Source: Hirsutella rhossiliensis (taxonomy: Eukaryota > Ascomycota > Sordariomycetes > Hypocreales > Ophiocordycipitaceae). From it: a stretch of 64,000 bases of DNA. Both the position numbers and the translations under genes were made by a program. The notes below the pieces were generated by a model, which saw only the letters and a program-made list of their open reading frames with translations, was not told the origin of the DNA and did not search any database. Positions 9,869 through 20,891 of this stretch are shown here, piece after piece; the stretch's first letter is position 1, and every line of letters starts with the position of its first letter. The DNA is taken from NCBI RefSeq assembly GCF_020360975.1, contig NW_025408667.1, positions 6,448,001 to 6,512,000 on the forward strand, given 5' to 3'.

Positions 9869-11812
9869 TTACGCCCCCGGCCACGACGGTGCATTTAACA
9901 GCATCCCCATCAGGCACCACGAAACAAAACCCGTCACGGGCAATGTGACGAGCCACCCCAAGTAGATCTGGCCCGTGAGCTTCAGATTGATGCACCGCCA
10001 GTCGCCGTTGGCCAGGCCAACCCCGACGGTGGCCCCCACAATGCACTGCGTCGTCGACACGGGCAGCCGCAGCCTCGTCGCCACGAGCACCGTGATGGCC
10101 GAGGCAAGCTCCATGCAGAAGCCGCGGCTGGGCGAGACGAGCGTCAGCCGGTTGCCCAACGTGCGCATCACGTGGTAGCCAAAGGTTAGCAAGCCGAGCA
10201 CAATCACCGCGCCGCCGAAGCAGAGCTGCCAGATGGGCACATTTGTCATCTCGGGCACGCGGCCCTCCGACCACACCTCGTAGGCCACGGAAAAGGGCGC
10301 AATGGCGTTGGACACGTCGTTGGCCCCGTGCGTAAACGAGGTGGCGGCCGCCGTGATGACCTGCAGGGTGGAAAACATGTACTCGGCGCGGTTGTCGTAT
10401 CGACGGGCCCGTGAATGCATGTCGGCAATGTCCCACTCCAGCAACGCGTTGCACTTCTGCATGCTAATGACATCCCTTTCCACCCCCCTGAGGAAAATTC
10501 GGCCAATTCTCCATCTAATGACTGGCCAGCTGGTCCCTGATCCCGGCGGCCGAGGGGGGGTCAAGGCCTCGGATTCGGGGTCCAGGCGTGATACCCACCC
10601 GGGTGGCGGAGACTGCGCGGGCGGCGGCAGGATCGGCTCCTCATCGTCGTCGTGTGTCGGGGGCGGCTTGCCGTCAGACGTCTGCACCGACTGCAACAGC
10701 TTCTCCGAGGCGCGGACAAATTGTAGCTCCTCCGGGGTAAGATGGCCTCGGTAAAAGTCGGTGATGTGAGGCTTGATGGCCCCTCGAGGCGTAGGTGGCG
10801 GAGGTCGGCGCCAAAGAAGAAAAGGTCCCTGGAAGGCGTGGTACCCCTTCAAGGTCCAATCGTCTCGCACGACTCTCGCCCAGAGCCAAGGCATGACGAA
10901 GAAGCTCTCAAGCAATACGCCTCCTGTAGCCGCCGCAAAGATAGAAATGAGCACAATCTTGGTCGGTACGGTGCCAAGGTACATGCCTTCCCATACCACA
11001 AGCGCTGTCCAGGTCAGTCAAAGGCACGCTCGGGAGAGGGCCGGGTTTAGACGTACTTGCCAGCGCGCCAAAGGTGATGAAGGAGTAAAAGGGAATCGAG
11101 AAAAAGGCCCGCTTGACTGCCCCCGCCTTGCAGAGGACAGCTGTCCTGGTGAAGAGAAAGAGGGCTGCGCCCAAGAGGCCAGCGAAGCCGGGAGAAATGA
11201 CCCACGCGGCTATGACCCGCGACACCCCAGTCCAGCCCCAGTTGATCTTGGAGACGCCGATGGAAGCTATGCCCGAGCCAATCAGGCCGCCGAGGAGCGA
11301 GTGCGTGGGCATGACGGGCATCCCCTTTCTCGTGGCAACGGTGAGGAAGATCGAGGAGGACATGATGGTGCACATCATGGCCAAGAGGAGGACAGCCGGC
11401 GCATCGTCGAAGTGGTGAGGATTGACGATGGCCTTGCGAACCATTTCCGTCACCCGGCTTCCCACCGTAACGCTGCCGGAGAATTCGCACACCGACGCCA
11501 GCGCCATGGCTTGCTTGAGCGTCAGCGATCTCGAAGAGACCGACGACGCAAACGCGTTGGCGACATCGTTGGCACCTGAATTCAAGGAAGTCGAATTAGA
11601 CGGCTTGACTCTTCCCGTAGCGGCTGGTAATGGTAGACGACAGCGGCCCCCCCGATCTCGGGTTACCACTCAAGAGTGTGCATCCGTGCACCCATCATGC
11701 CTCGATGGCCCAGAGCAGCAGTGGGGTGTTCCTTACCGATGTTCCAGGCGTCCAACGCCGCGAGTACAGAGGTGATGGCAAAGATGTAGTCGTATTGGTG
11801 CAGGGCAGACAT
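9869..11812 (-). CDS. pho-4: PHO-4/PHO89-type high-affinity phosphate permease
   Basis: Three exons read from the complement (11812-11737, 11575-11057, 11004-9869) give about 576 residues ending in TAA. Exon 1 encodes the first helix and ends in NI; splicing restores the family signature GANDVANAFASSV (from residue 26). The second inverted repeat carries the matching HGANDVSNAIAPFSV near residue 420 and PVSTTQCIVGATVGVG. The two halves are separated by a long hydrophilic loop rich in Pro, Asp and Glu (about residues 290-360), as in Neurospora PHO-4 and yeast Pho89. The expected role is Na+/phosphate symport at the plasma membrane with about ten to twelve helices. The first-half motif reads PVMPTHS where the second half has PVSTTQ. 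A palindromic CACGTG site lies about 620 bp upstream, which would fit phosphate control. Confidence 0.93.
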
Positions 11813-13230
11813 TGCACTGCCTCTTGCGCTGCAAGGAAGATCAGAGGCCAGCTAAGGTCGTCGTCGGCAGAGTCCACGCTCGATGCCTCGAGATGGACGC
11901 GGGCAACAACTTGTCGAGTTCCGAGTTGTATGTCATTGATGGCGGACGCACCATCAGGTCACGCTGACGTCTACCGCAGACTTGTCCATTGACGTTCGGC
12001 AGGTGAGGCCGGACGCGTATGGGCCGGTCGACGTAGAAGCGTGCTGAGAAGCGATGGTAGTGCCAGGCTGAAGCTTCAGCGGGCGAGGGAACAGATAGAT
12101 GGGCGAGGCAGCTGAGATTCAATTACATATGGGAGCGAGGCCCCTGAGAGGATTGCCGAATCATGCACTAGGACATCCCGCCCGGGTTGTGCTTTGGGGG
12201 TAACGGCCTAAGAGGATGATCAAACCTGTCTGATCCAGCGACACGGATATAAGGCCACGGGCACAATCCGGCAGACGGGCATGCTGTACGATGAGTCCAG
12301 CTTGCCCCTCGAAGTGTGTGAGCGCCTGATCTCAGTGCCCTAGTGGTCCCGCCTCGAAACATGACGAACGCCATCAATGACAAAGCCAGTTGTGTCTTCA
12401 ATTACTAGCCGCGATGAGACAAAAGCGGCGTCTGGCACGTGCCAAAAGCTCCACGGCCACAGGAGCGTCATCTGGTGCGATGGCTCGTTGCGGTACAGGG
12501 TGAGAAAGTACCAAGAGGGAGGCTCAACTGAATGGAACTTGACTGGCTCAAGCCGCGCAAGTGCTCCAGGGCACATCCTTCGCAGTCGGAGTATTTGATC
12601 TGGGCCGGGGTGTCCACTGATAGCCCAGCCTTATTTGATTTCTCCGAGGGTCCTGGTATGTCGGCATTTGAAGGCCATTTCCATTGCGTCTGGTCGCCAC
12701 TGGCGACGAACGGTTCATCTCTCTGGCGCTAATGATGAAGCTGCTGGCGTTTTCGGACGCCGAAACCCAACGTCATGTCGTTAGCTAGGTAGCTGGCTTC
12801 AAGTGGCTTCATGGAAGACAAGCTAGAACTTTCCATAACGAGGTCATGACGAATCCATCCGCCTTTGGGGGTCTGGTGGAGCCCACGCACGTCCCGGCGC
12901 GCCACCGCATCGGGGCATGGGACTGCACCAATGGATTTAGCGGCAGGCAATGTTGGACGATGGAGCGAGATATGCGACAGGTCCGGACCAAGGGTTGCGC
13001 GGCGGATGAGGAGGAGGATAAAAACGTTCCGAGTCAGCCGCTTGTGTCATTGTCGTCAAAGTTATCGCGGGAGATTGGCAAGTCCACCACTCATCCTGGG
13101 ATTAGGTAATGTTGCCGCGGTCCGTCTTAGCACCCGACGCATTCCGCCACCGCCAATTACTCAAGCTCGCGCAACCTCAGTTTCGCGTCCCCAGCTTCGA
13201 GTCCCGTCACCAAGCTTTACGCGCATAATC
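11813..13230. promoter_or_regulatory. Shared upstream region of pho-4 (-) and the SDH assembly factor gene (+)
   Basis: The two genes diverge from this 1.4-kb region. It holds the CACGTG palindrome at 12436-12441. The last 100 bases before 13231 form the leader of the mitochondrial assembly factor gene. No supportable coding frame lies here. Confidence 0.5.
12434..12443. promoter_or_regulatory. Candidate NUC-1/Pho4-type E-box (ggCACGTGcc)
   Basis: A 10-bp palindrome containing CACGTG lies upstream of the phosphate permease. In Neurospora and yeast the bHLH regulators NUC-1 and Pho4 bind CACGTG to induce phosphate-starvation genes. Such a site occurs about once per 4 kb by chance, so the assignment is inference. 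Confidence 0.4.
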
Positions 13231-13686
13231 ATGCCTCCCCGTCTCGTTCCCCTCCGCCCACCGCCTCTACCTCTTACATCCCTCCTCTTCCGCCATCTCA
13301 CCGTCTTCCGGCGTCCCTCGTCGACCTTTACCCCGCGCCCCTCCCCGCCCAAGCTCCCTGCTGACCAGCAAGCCGAGTTCGAGCGCCTCCAACGCACCGC
13401 CGCCGTCTCCTCGGCCTTCCAGCCTGTCTCAACGGCCACTGCTTCTGCCACCACCGCCACGCCGCCCGCCACCCAGCAGCCCCGGCACACTATCGACACT
13501 GCCGACGACAACAGCCGCAACGACGACGACAACCAAGTCAACCGAGGTCTGTTCCGCGGCGCGCCGCCAGAGTTCAGTGGCCATGTAAACCCCAAGACGG
13601 GCGAGGTTGGGGGCCCCAAGAATGAGCCGCTGCGGTGGGGAGTTGCCGGCGACTGGAGCTACAACGGACGGGTTACGGATTTCTGA
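13231..13686 (+). CDS. Succinate dehydrogenase assembly factor 4, mitochondrial (Sdh8-like)
   Basis: A single exon of 151 residues. The N-terminus is rich in Arg, Pro, Ser and Thr and nearly free of acidic residues, as expected for a mitochondrial targeting peptide. The C-terminal third carries the conserved SDHAF4 (formerly DUF1674) signature: FRGAPPEFSGHVNPKTGEV, then GGPKNEPLRWG and the terminal DWSYNGRVTDF. The family binds flavinylated Sdh1, shields it and helps complex II assembly in the matrix. The middle (about residues 60-105) is a low-complexity Thr/Ala/Asp linker. The ATG at 13231 is the one directly before the targeting sequence. Confidence 0.9.
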   Translation: MPPRLVPLRPPPLPLTSLLFRHLTVFRRPSSTFTPRPSPPKLPADQQAEFERLQRTAAVSSAFQPVSTATASATTATPPATQQPRHTIDTADDNSRNDDDNQVNRGLFRGAPPEFSGHVNPKTGEVGGPKNEPLRWGVAGDWSYNGRVTDF

Positions 13687-14157
13687 GCACGCGCCGCGCA
13701 TCGTCGAGACGGAACTGGTGACCGATCTCTCGTTAAGCATCAAACACCACGCATCTCCCATGTCGTCTCTTGATCTGACATGGGCGCTGGTAGGCAAGCA
13801 CGTCAAGGCACTCGACTCCCAGCTTGCCGTGTACAAATTCTACCACTCCATCAAGTCTCAGCACCTCCAAAGTCCACCAAACCACGACCCAGTTCAACCG
13901 GCCTTGGCTGTTCAGATGAGCCCGGTTACTGTATATACATGCGTTTGAATTATAGTGGGGTTCTGGAATAGAGAATAGAGGCTATTAGGCACCGTCGACA
14001 TCGAATCAACGTCCCCGCAAGCATCATGAGTCGTTTCCCGATGACTCGCGGTAATGCCACTGTGTCAGCATAATGACGCCCCACGGGATATTCTTATGTC
14101 TTCTCTTCTTTCTTGTTCCGGCCCGGACTCTAGCCATTCCTTGTCGCCGCCGATGAT
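13687..14157. other. Convergent spacer between SDHAF4 and Rxt3 genes
   Basis: The 3' regions of two convergent genes. The AT-richer piece at 13925-13985 (tatatacatgcgtttgaatt) may contain the end signal for the assembly factor transcript. No gene is seen. Confidence 0.45.
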
Positions 14158-17100
14158 TTACTTCTTGTCGCCGCCCGTAGACTTTTCGGCAGCGTCGGCA
14201 TCCACCATTTCGACGTTTTCGTTTGGTGCGGCCTTGATGTCTTGCGGCGCCTCAGCAAGCCGTCTTTCGTGAGCCAAACGGTTTTCCTTGTCACCCTCGC
14301 TGGGCTCGCGTTCCTTGTCGCCCGTGTCGGCGCTCTCCTTCGGGGCCTCCTCGGCGCCCCTCCTGTGCCAGCTTCCTATTATCTCGCTCCGCAAAATGCC
14401 CACGTCATGGTCCTTTCCGGGCTGGAGCTTGGGCTGGTGTTGTTCCAGGCCGTTGGTGTTGCCAAAGCTGGCCGTGACTTCCTTCATCACCTTGCGCATG
14501 CGTTCTCTGCGAGCCTTTCCGCGCAGTCTTGCCTGCGGCTGTCCCCCGTTCTCCACCCAGCGAATGCTCTCAACCATGTAGCTGATCCCGTCATGAACCG
14601 ACTGGCGCGCGCCATACTGGCCGCCAAACTCGCGGCTCGAGATGCCAAACCGCGTCGTCGCCGCGTACTTGACCAATTTGGGGAGGATGAGGACATTGAC
14701 GTGAAGGTCGCGGTTGGTCGGGATGGACAGCGGCCCAGATTGGGGTGGCGAAGTGATGAGGCCCTCGGACTCGAGGTCGAGCGACTCGTTTGCCCGGTTC
14801 TTCGTTTTGCGGCGATGGCCGTCGTCTAAGTCGAACGCGGCGCTGTCGAAATCCTCGGCCCATTCGCCCTTGATCCAGCCGCCGTGGATGCAGGCTGCCA
14901 TGACATCCGAGTCGTCCGTGTAAATGTCGGTCCCCCAAAGGTATGCCCTCGCCGTGATCTCCTCGCGAGCCGGCGCTGACAGATGCACCCGCGGCACCTT
15001 GACGGTCAGGATGCAGTTCTCCTTACCTTCAACCACGTCCCAGGGAAGCGGCCTCGGGTTCGAGGAGTAGCCCCTGTGTGAGGGGGTGTTGGGCAGCAGT
15101 CGCCCTGGCCTCAATCCTGCCTCGTAGATGAAGTCGCCGAGGTGGTGTCGGGGTCGATGGGCCACTGCGTCGAGCACGGCTTTGGACGTGATTGTCATCT
15201 TGGGCTTTGGTGGAATGATGGGAGTTGGGCTCTGCGCGGATTGTTTTGCCTGCGACCCCGGGGTCTGCTGAGCTGCCCGAGGCCCGTGGTGGTGATGGTG
15301 GTGGTGGTGCGGAGCAGGGGCCCCCCTTTCGGTCGGGGACGCTGCCAATGGACCGCCCTTGAGGTTCTTAAACGGGGCGACTGCCGCGGTGGGGGATGAG
15401 GTGGCCTCGGACGCATGGTGGTGGTGGTGGTGGTGATGGCTGTATTCGCGTAAGAATTGGTCAGACAGCATGTGGAGGGAACGGGGTGTAGGAGCGTACT
15501 GGTGGTGATGGTGTTGGTGCGCCTTTGTCCGCTTGTTGGTGCGAGCCCCTGGGGTGGCCCGGCCCGAAGTGTCGTCGTCTCCGCGAGTCTCGTCATCTTT
15601 GAGCTTCCGTCTCCTGCCCTTGCCCTTGCCAGCAGCCTCGGGGCCCGAGTCGGGCGCTGCATTCTCAACGTCTTCACGCTTGATCGACGGCGCATTGCCG
15701 TACGCTGCGACGGCGCCCGACGCGGCCGGGCTCGACACGCCTATGGCGCTGACTCCGCTTCCAATGCCCGAGAACATGCGCCCAAACTCGCTCTTGATGC
15801 CTGGCTCCCCAGCAGGTCCCGGATGCTGGGGTTGGGCCCCCTGTACGGCTTGGGGCAAGGGAGAAACGCGGCCCTTTCGGTTGATGTCTTGAACAGCAAG
15901 CAGGTTCCGCTGGTGGATGCCGGGCCCAGCCGATTCCTCGACAGTGCGGTTGCGTGAATCAAACGGCAACGGGTTGTGGCCGCCGTTGTACGCAATCGAG
16001 GGTGGCTGTGGCGGCGGCGGCGCTTCTTCGGCGTGACGGGGGCGATGCAAGGGGTAATGCTGAGTTTGCTGGTGCTGCTGGTGCACGTGATCGATCCGGG
16101 AGTGTTCAGGCGGCTCGAACGGCGCGGCGTTCGAAGAGGCTTGGGGGTGAGGCGGCGGTTGCGAGGCGGACGGATATCTTTCCGGAGGCGCGGCCTGATA
16201 CGCGGGTGCATGTTGCGGCGGGTAGGAGCCGGATGACGAGGGAGGTTCTGCCGGCGGTCGCTGATGGTCCATGGGAGCTCGATAGTTGGACTCGGCGCTA
16301 GGACGCCCCCATTGCGTGTCTCTGGGGTCGCGCTGGTCGCGATTTTCAGGCGGAGGGCCGTACTGGGGCTGGCTGGTGTGCGATTCGCGGCGGCCCATTT
16401 CGCGCGGCGACAACATGTGCCGGTGGGAATCACCCGAGTACGCTCGCTCCCTGCCTGGTCGTTCTCGCGGCTCGGGTACGCCCTGCCGCTCGCGCTCTGC
16501 TCGAAAACGATCTTCGTATGCGTACGGTCTCGGCCCCGAACGCTCGGGGTTGTAGTCGATAACCGGCGCGGACCGGCCGACCTCTTCCCGACGGGCGTAT
16601 GCTTCGTCGGGCCTGGCCAAGTCCATGGGTCGGGGCGCGACGTTGCCATAGGGCTTCGGCTGATTAGCGCCAGGCGTGCCGGCGGACAAGCTACCCGGTT
16701 CCCTCGACGTGTCAGCGGGGGCGGATGGATGGCGCGAGTGGTAGCCGGCCTGAGGCGTGCCATAGCGCTGGAGATCGGGGGTCGAGTAGTGGCCGCGGGG
16801 AGACGGGGCGGTGCTGCCGCGCGGATCGTAAGGGCGTTGATGATCGGGAGTCTGCGGACGACGAAAGGGAGGGTATTCGGACGAAGCCGAGTGCATCCGG
16901 GGCGACGCATGCACAGAGGAAGCGTATCCGGAGCTCGAGCCGGGTGCGGCGGGAGCGACGGCGTGCGGCGGGTAGTGCTGGGAGGGCGGAGGCTGGGAGT
17001 CGCGCAAGGCGGGAGGCGGGCCGCCAAGCATGGAGGATATGGACATGGAGCTGCCGGCGGCGCTGCCGGATCGTGAGAGGGAGCCCAGGGCAGGGAGCTC

Positions 17101-17544
17101 GCGGGCCGAGGGAAAGGCGTTTGACGGCCCAACTGGGAGCGGCGGCGGTCTCGGGGGCGGCGGCCCGTACGCCATGGCAGGCTGGGAGGAGGGATGCTGG
17201 TGCGGCGGTTGGGGAGGCGAGGACGGCGGCGGCGGCGCCATGGCGCGGCCAAGCTGTCTGGCTGGCGGCAGAGACGAGGCGCTCTGGGCGCGGGCGTGGC
17301 CCAGGTCGGGGAGGCTTGAGCGGGCGGCGGGGGGGTAGTAGGGCGTATCGGAGGTGCGTCGATGGTCGGTCGGGTAGGCCGAGAAGGGCGAGTGGTTTGC
17401 GCCGGGCGACGGGGTGGCGTGAGGCCGAGGGAAGGGCGAGGCGATTGCTGGGGAGGCGAAGTTGTTGGGGTTTGCAGGAGCTGCAGCAGCCGGAGCGCGG
17501 TACTGGTGCTGGCGCTGCTGCTGGGGGCGCTGTCTTGGGTCCAT
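14158..17544 (-). CDS. Rxt3-domain subunit of the Rpd3L histone deacetylase complex
   Basis: One uninterrupted frame of 1128 codons starting at ATG 17544. The first 600 residues are disordered: Pro-, Gln-, Ser- and Arg-rich, with many RxS/SP motifs. Two polyhistidine tracts follow (about residues 702-710 and 744-752). The folded part begins at about residue 780 and contains the Rxt3 signature: RVHLSAPAREEITARAYLWG, then TDIYTDDSDVMAACIHGGWI and KGEWAEDFD, with a downstream REFGGQYGARQSVHDGISYM segment. In yeast Rxt3 is a subunit of the large Rpd3L complex that represses transcription by deacetylating histones. The C-terminus is a charged, Glu/Lys-rich tail. A perfect TACTCCGTA word lies 36 bp upstream of the start codon. 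Confidence 0.9.
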   Translation of the reverse strand: MDPRQRPQQQRQHQYRAPAAAAPANPNNFASPAIASPFPRPHATPSPGANHSPFSAYPTDHRRTSDTPYYPPAARSSLPDLGHARAQSASSLPPARQLGRAMAPPPPSSPPQPPHQHPSSQPAMAYGPPPPRPPPLPVGPSNAFPSARELPALGSLSRSGSAAGSSMSISSMLGGPPPALRDSQPPPSQHYPPHAVAPAAPGSSSGYASSVHASPRMHSASSEYPPFRRPQTPDHQRPYDPRGSTAPSPRGHYSTPDLQRYGTPQAGYHSRHPSAPADTSREPGSLSAGTPGANQPKPYGNVAPRPMDLARPDEAYARREEVGRSAPVIDYNPERSGPRPYAYEDRFRAERERQGVPEPRERPGRERAYSGDSHRHMLSPREMGRRESHTSQPQYGPPPENRDQRDPRDTQWGRPSAESNYRAPMDHQRPPAEPPSSSGSYPPQHAPAYQAAPPERYPSASQPPPHPQASSNAAPFEPPEHSRIDHVHQQHQQTQHYPLHRPRHAEEAPPPPQPPSIAYNGGHNPLPFDSRNRTVEESAGPGIHQRNLLAVQDINRKGRVSPLPQAVQGAQPQHPGPAGEPGIKSEFGRMFSGIGSGVSAIGVSSPAASGAVAAYGNAPSIKREDVENAAPDSGPEAAGKGKGRRRKLKDDETRGDDDTSGRATPGARTNKRTKAHQHHHHQYAPTPRSLHMLSDQFLREYSHHHHHHHHASEATSSPTAAVAPFKNLKGGPLAASPTERGAPAPHHHHHHHHGPRAAQQTPGSQAKQSAQSPTPIIPPKPKMTITSKAVLDAVAHRPRHHLGDFIYEAGLRPGRLLPNTPSHRGYSSNPRPLPWDVVEGKENCILTVKVPRVHLSAPAREEITARAYLWGTDIYTDDSDVMAACIHGGWIKGEWAEDFDSAAFDLDDGHRRKTKNRANESLDLESEGLITSPPQSGPLSIPTNRDLHVNVLILPKLVKYAATTRFGISSREFGGQYGARQSVHDGISYMVESIRWVENGGQPQARLRGKARRERMRKVMKEVTASFGNTNGLEQHQPKLQPGKDHDVGILRSEIIGSWHRRGAEEAPKESADTGDKEREPSEGDKENRLAHERRLAEAPQDIKAAPNENVEMVDADAAEKSTGGDKK

Positions 17545-19815
17545 GGCGGCGCCGAGAGTGGGTTAGTTGGTAGGCTGCTTACTCCGTAGCACTCCGTAGG
17601 TTGTTTTTTTCTAGCTCCAAAATTCCGACCCGTTCCGTTTGCTTCTACCTAGCTTCTGTCTGGGGCGGGCGAATGGCGAAGCAGGCGGTTATTGAAAAAG
17701 ACGGTAACACGAACCACAGGACCGATGCGGGCGACAAGAAGCTCTGCCCTTGGGCCAGCCACTCCTGCTGCCCGGGCCGTTACGGGTGCAAAGGCTGGTC
17801 AGGCGTCGACGGCGCCGCGCAGGGGTATGAGAAAGAGTTCAAGGCAAGAAATGTCGTCCAGTTGTCGGGGCGCCGGCGCCGGCGTCGGAGCAGATGCGTG
17901 GCGCGGCGGACGGGGAGAAGAGAGGAGTAGGGTGCAAAGGCGAGGTGAGCTGGCTGACAGCCGAGAGCAAATTCAGCGACGGTATGCCGCGGCGTTGGGC
18001 CCCAAGGTGCTGCTTGCTCCCTCATCAGCCGGGCCAAGGCGAGGGAGTTTGAGCAAGGGGTCAAGTATGCGGCAGTATCAGACGGGATATGGGTTGGCAG
18101 CCAACATGGAAGAAGGCCATGAACATGTTGGAGACCGTGTTTACATGCATGCATGTAGTCCCAGGGCCATGTTTGCGCACTGCACGCAGAGATAGAGAGA
18201 GAGGGAAAGCGAGGGTGAGAGAGAAGAAATGTCGCTTGCCTCACCTTTGCAAGACCGAGGCACAGGGGGCGGCGATTGGCAGATGGAGCTTAAACCCCCA
18301 GGAAGCCAAAAAGCCTAGTGGGGCCGCATGGAGAGCGCCATTGGTGGCGGGAGGGGGCGAGACACTAAGGTACTGTAGGTACGTTATTAGGGTCACGGAT
18401 CCTCTTTCTTTTTGGGCCCAAATTTCGACATCAGCCAACGCGCGTGGTGCGACCTCTTGACACGGCCCTCGTCAACAAGCATGGCCGACTGCACACTGCA
18501 CCGCGCTCACCTTTACGTGCGAGTGCGTCAAAGTCTACGCCGCCCATCGTCCAAGACATCGCGACGTCACACATCATCTCAGCCAGACCTCCAGGCCCAC
18601 CGGTTAACCAGGCACGGCGGCACGAACCGAGCCGCTGATTGGATGCCGTGTCTCGAGACGGGTCTGATGTTATAACAACAAGAGCCGTGGTCCGCTTCCG
18701 GTCCGTCGCTACTGTGTGCCGACACCTCCCCGGATCACGCATCTCAATCGGATGTCTCTGTGCGACTGTCGATCGGGCCAACGAGACAAAGCCTCTTGAT
18801 TGGCCGGCCCTGTCTTGCTTGGCAGCCAACGGCCTTTCTGCCAGGCACGCCCGCGGCCGACCCTTTCTCGTCCAACGGCCCCCGACGCGAGCCATGCTTC
18901 GATCTGAGCACCTTGTGTGGAATGCTGTGCCGGACAAAGAAGCGACCGACCTTTATCCTTGGGAGCGCCAACCCATGCCTTGGGAGAACCCAAATGATGC
19001 CTCTTGCCTCTTCGGGCCTCCCGAGGCAGCACGGCAGGCAGATGCAGTCGCGGCACATGGCCAACGAGGCATTGCATCCCCCGACTTGCCATCTTGTGAC
19101 AGGCACGCAGACTCGTTGCATGGGGCCTGTAGAGCTGAGAGGCCGTTGACATGTGCTCTGCATCCTCTGTTTTCCCGCACAGTCCGTACGACTCGGCAGA
19201 TCGGGCCTCATGACGCCTCTATAGACGGCATGGTGCCCTGCGCGCTCCTGTGTGCACCGAGTGAGCGCGTAAGCCTCTCCTTTCCCGCCTTGTTGAGTCC
19301 TCGGAGGTGTTGTCGGCCGTGCTGTTGGACAGCCTTAGGCACAAGTCTCGAGAGACGAGTCCAGTTGCTCCTCTTTTCGACTCTCGCAGACCGGTCGTCT
19401 TTGCTGTCCAAAATCTGCTCCGACGCCGGGGTAAAGCTCTGGCCCCCCCGGAACAGATTGCCCACGGTATTGAAGTACCAGGCAGCTCACCGCTCGCCGC
19501 ATTCGGTACTGCCACATGCTCCTTCCAAGCTTCCTTGTTCGCCGCAGATTCACAAGGACAACTGCTGCGTTTCGTCATCTAAAGCCTCCCCCAAGCGCAA
19601 TGAAACAAGGCCTTTTTTGCCTCAGGCTCCTACTGTGGGCATGGAGGAGCCTCCTTCGACCCGCGCCCAGGAAAACATCTCCTTACCGGACCAACCCTCG
19701 CAATCCGAGCCCTCCTTCGCTTCCCCTCGACGCCTTGCCGACGCCGTCTCGCCGAAACGCCGCTTCGTCAGGCCACCTTCTCCTTCGAGCCAGTGCCTCC
19801 CGAGCAGAATAGGCC
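17545..19815. other. Intergenic region between divergent Rxt3 and NMNAT-like genes
   Basis: The 2.3-kb space serves as 5' region for both neighbours. It starts with TACTCCGTA (17580) and a second ACTCCGTA (17591). From 18639 to 19865 the + strand has no stop in one frame (409 codons), but there is no ATG at its head and the product is Cys/Arg/Ser-rich without recognisable domains. It runs out of frame into the downstream gene. The last 250 bases read as a CT-rich leader. Confidence 0.4.
17580..17598. repeat. TACTCCGTA word, doubled
   Basis: TACTCCGTA at 17580-17588 is followed two bases later by a second ACTCCGTA (17591-17598). It lies 36 bp upstream of the Rxt3 start codon and is one of six perfect copies of this word in the window. 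Confidence 0.75.
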
Positions 19816-20891
19816 ATGGCACAAAGTCGTCGTCTTGGGGACTTTGTCGCGACGGTCGCGGCTGAGCAGGGACTCGAGCTGAACCCGTCACACCCTCCCT
19901 TTAACCATCACGATTCACCCATTCTCCGCCCCAACCGCGCCCCCAACCACGTCCTGCTGTATCCGGGCTCCTTCAACCCTCCCCACCGGGGTCACCAGGC
20001 GCTCCTCGACCATGTCTTGCGTAACGCCGGCGACGACCTTTTCCTCGCCGCCGCCATCATCCTCCCCACCGATGACGATAAGCTTGCCGCCAAGAACACC
20101 AAGGACGAGCAGCCCTTTCTGCTGACCAAGGCAAAGAGAGCAAATCTTTGGCACGAAGCGGGCCTCCCCAAGGATCGCGTCTGGGTCTTCGAGGGATCCG
20201 AGGACTCGTGGAAATCCTTCCGCGCCCGGTTGCAGAAAAACCTGGCACGGCGTTGCATCGACTTGAGGTTTGTACTCCTGGTCGGTCCCGACTGGATCAG
20301 TTCGAGAGCCGCCTCCGACCCCAAGAGCTGGGACTGCGTCGAGGCTCTCACGAGCGACGTCTCGCGCCCCGTCGACTTTCGCTATCCCTATTCTCTCCGC
20401 CAGCTCCCGGCATGCTCCATGTGGGAGCCGTGCTCGCTTCAAGGCGATGCACCGCCGAGCAAGGTAGCCATCGACGCGGCCGCCGGTAAGAGCCTTTCCC
20501 CACAGCACCACCAGCCGGCTACATTTCTGACTGCTCGTCTCTTCCCGCGGATCCAGCCCGAGGCAAAGCAATCGAGCTACCCGCTTTGCCGGTCGTCACC
20601 TCTTGGAAGTGCGAGACGTTGAGAAAGCCTTTGCGCCGCTACCGTTTTGTTCCATGTCAGCTGCCGAGGCTCGAGCGGTCAGGAGCGCCCAGCTCTACCG
20701 AGATCCGTCGCATCATCGCACTACGTCAAGGGCGTCAGCTGAAGGAAGAACTGGACAAACTCGCAATCGGCCCGTCACTCTTGTTGCAATATGCCCTTGA
20801 AGGAGGTCCCTATTCGGCGCCAGCAATTCGAGACAAGTCACTGGACTATGGGGCCCGAAAGGCAAAGGCTGATGAACAGGTGATATGGTAA
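19816..20891 (+). CDS. NMN adenylyltransferase-like nucleotidyltransferase (Pof1-like)
   Basis: Two exons (19816-20485 and 20557-20891) separated by a 71-bp intron with GTAAGA donor and atccag acceptor encode about 334 residues. The HxGH signature of the cytidylyltransferase-like superfamily is present as YPGSFNPPHRGHQALLDHV (GSFNPPHRGH at residues 51-60). The C-terminal phosphate-binding motif appears as SSTEIRRIIAL near residue 268. This arrangement matches the fungal nicotinamide mononucleotide adenylyltransferases, including yeast Pof1, which make NAD+ from NMN and ATP. The substrate is inferred from family. The first 40 residues are less conserved. The start at 19816 is the first ATG in frame. 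Confidence 0.82.

Noticed and set aside
15954..17573. Long + strand frames opposite the Rxt3 gene
   Set aside because: They mirror the low-complexity, GC-rich N-terminal half of Rxt3 and carry no domains.
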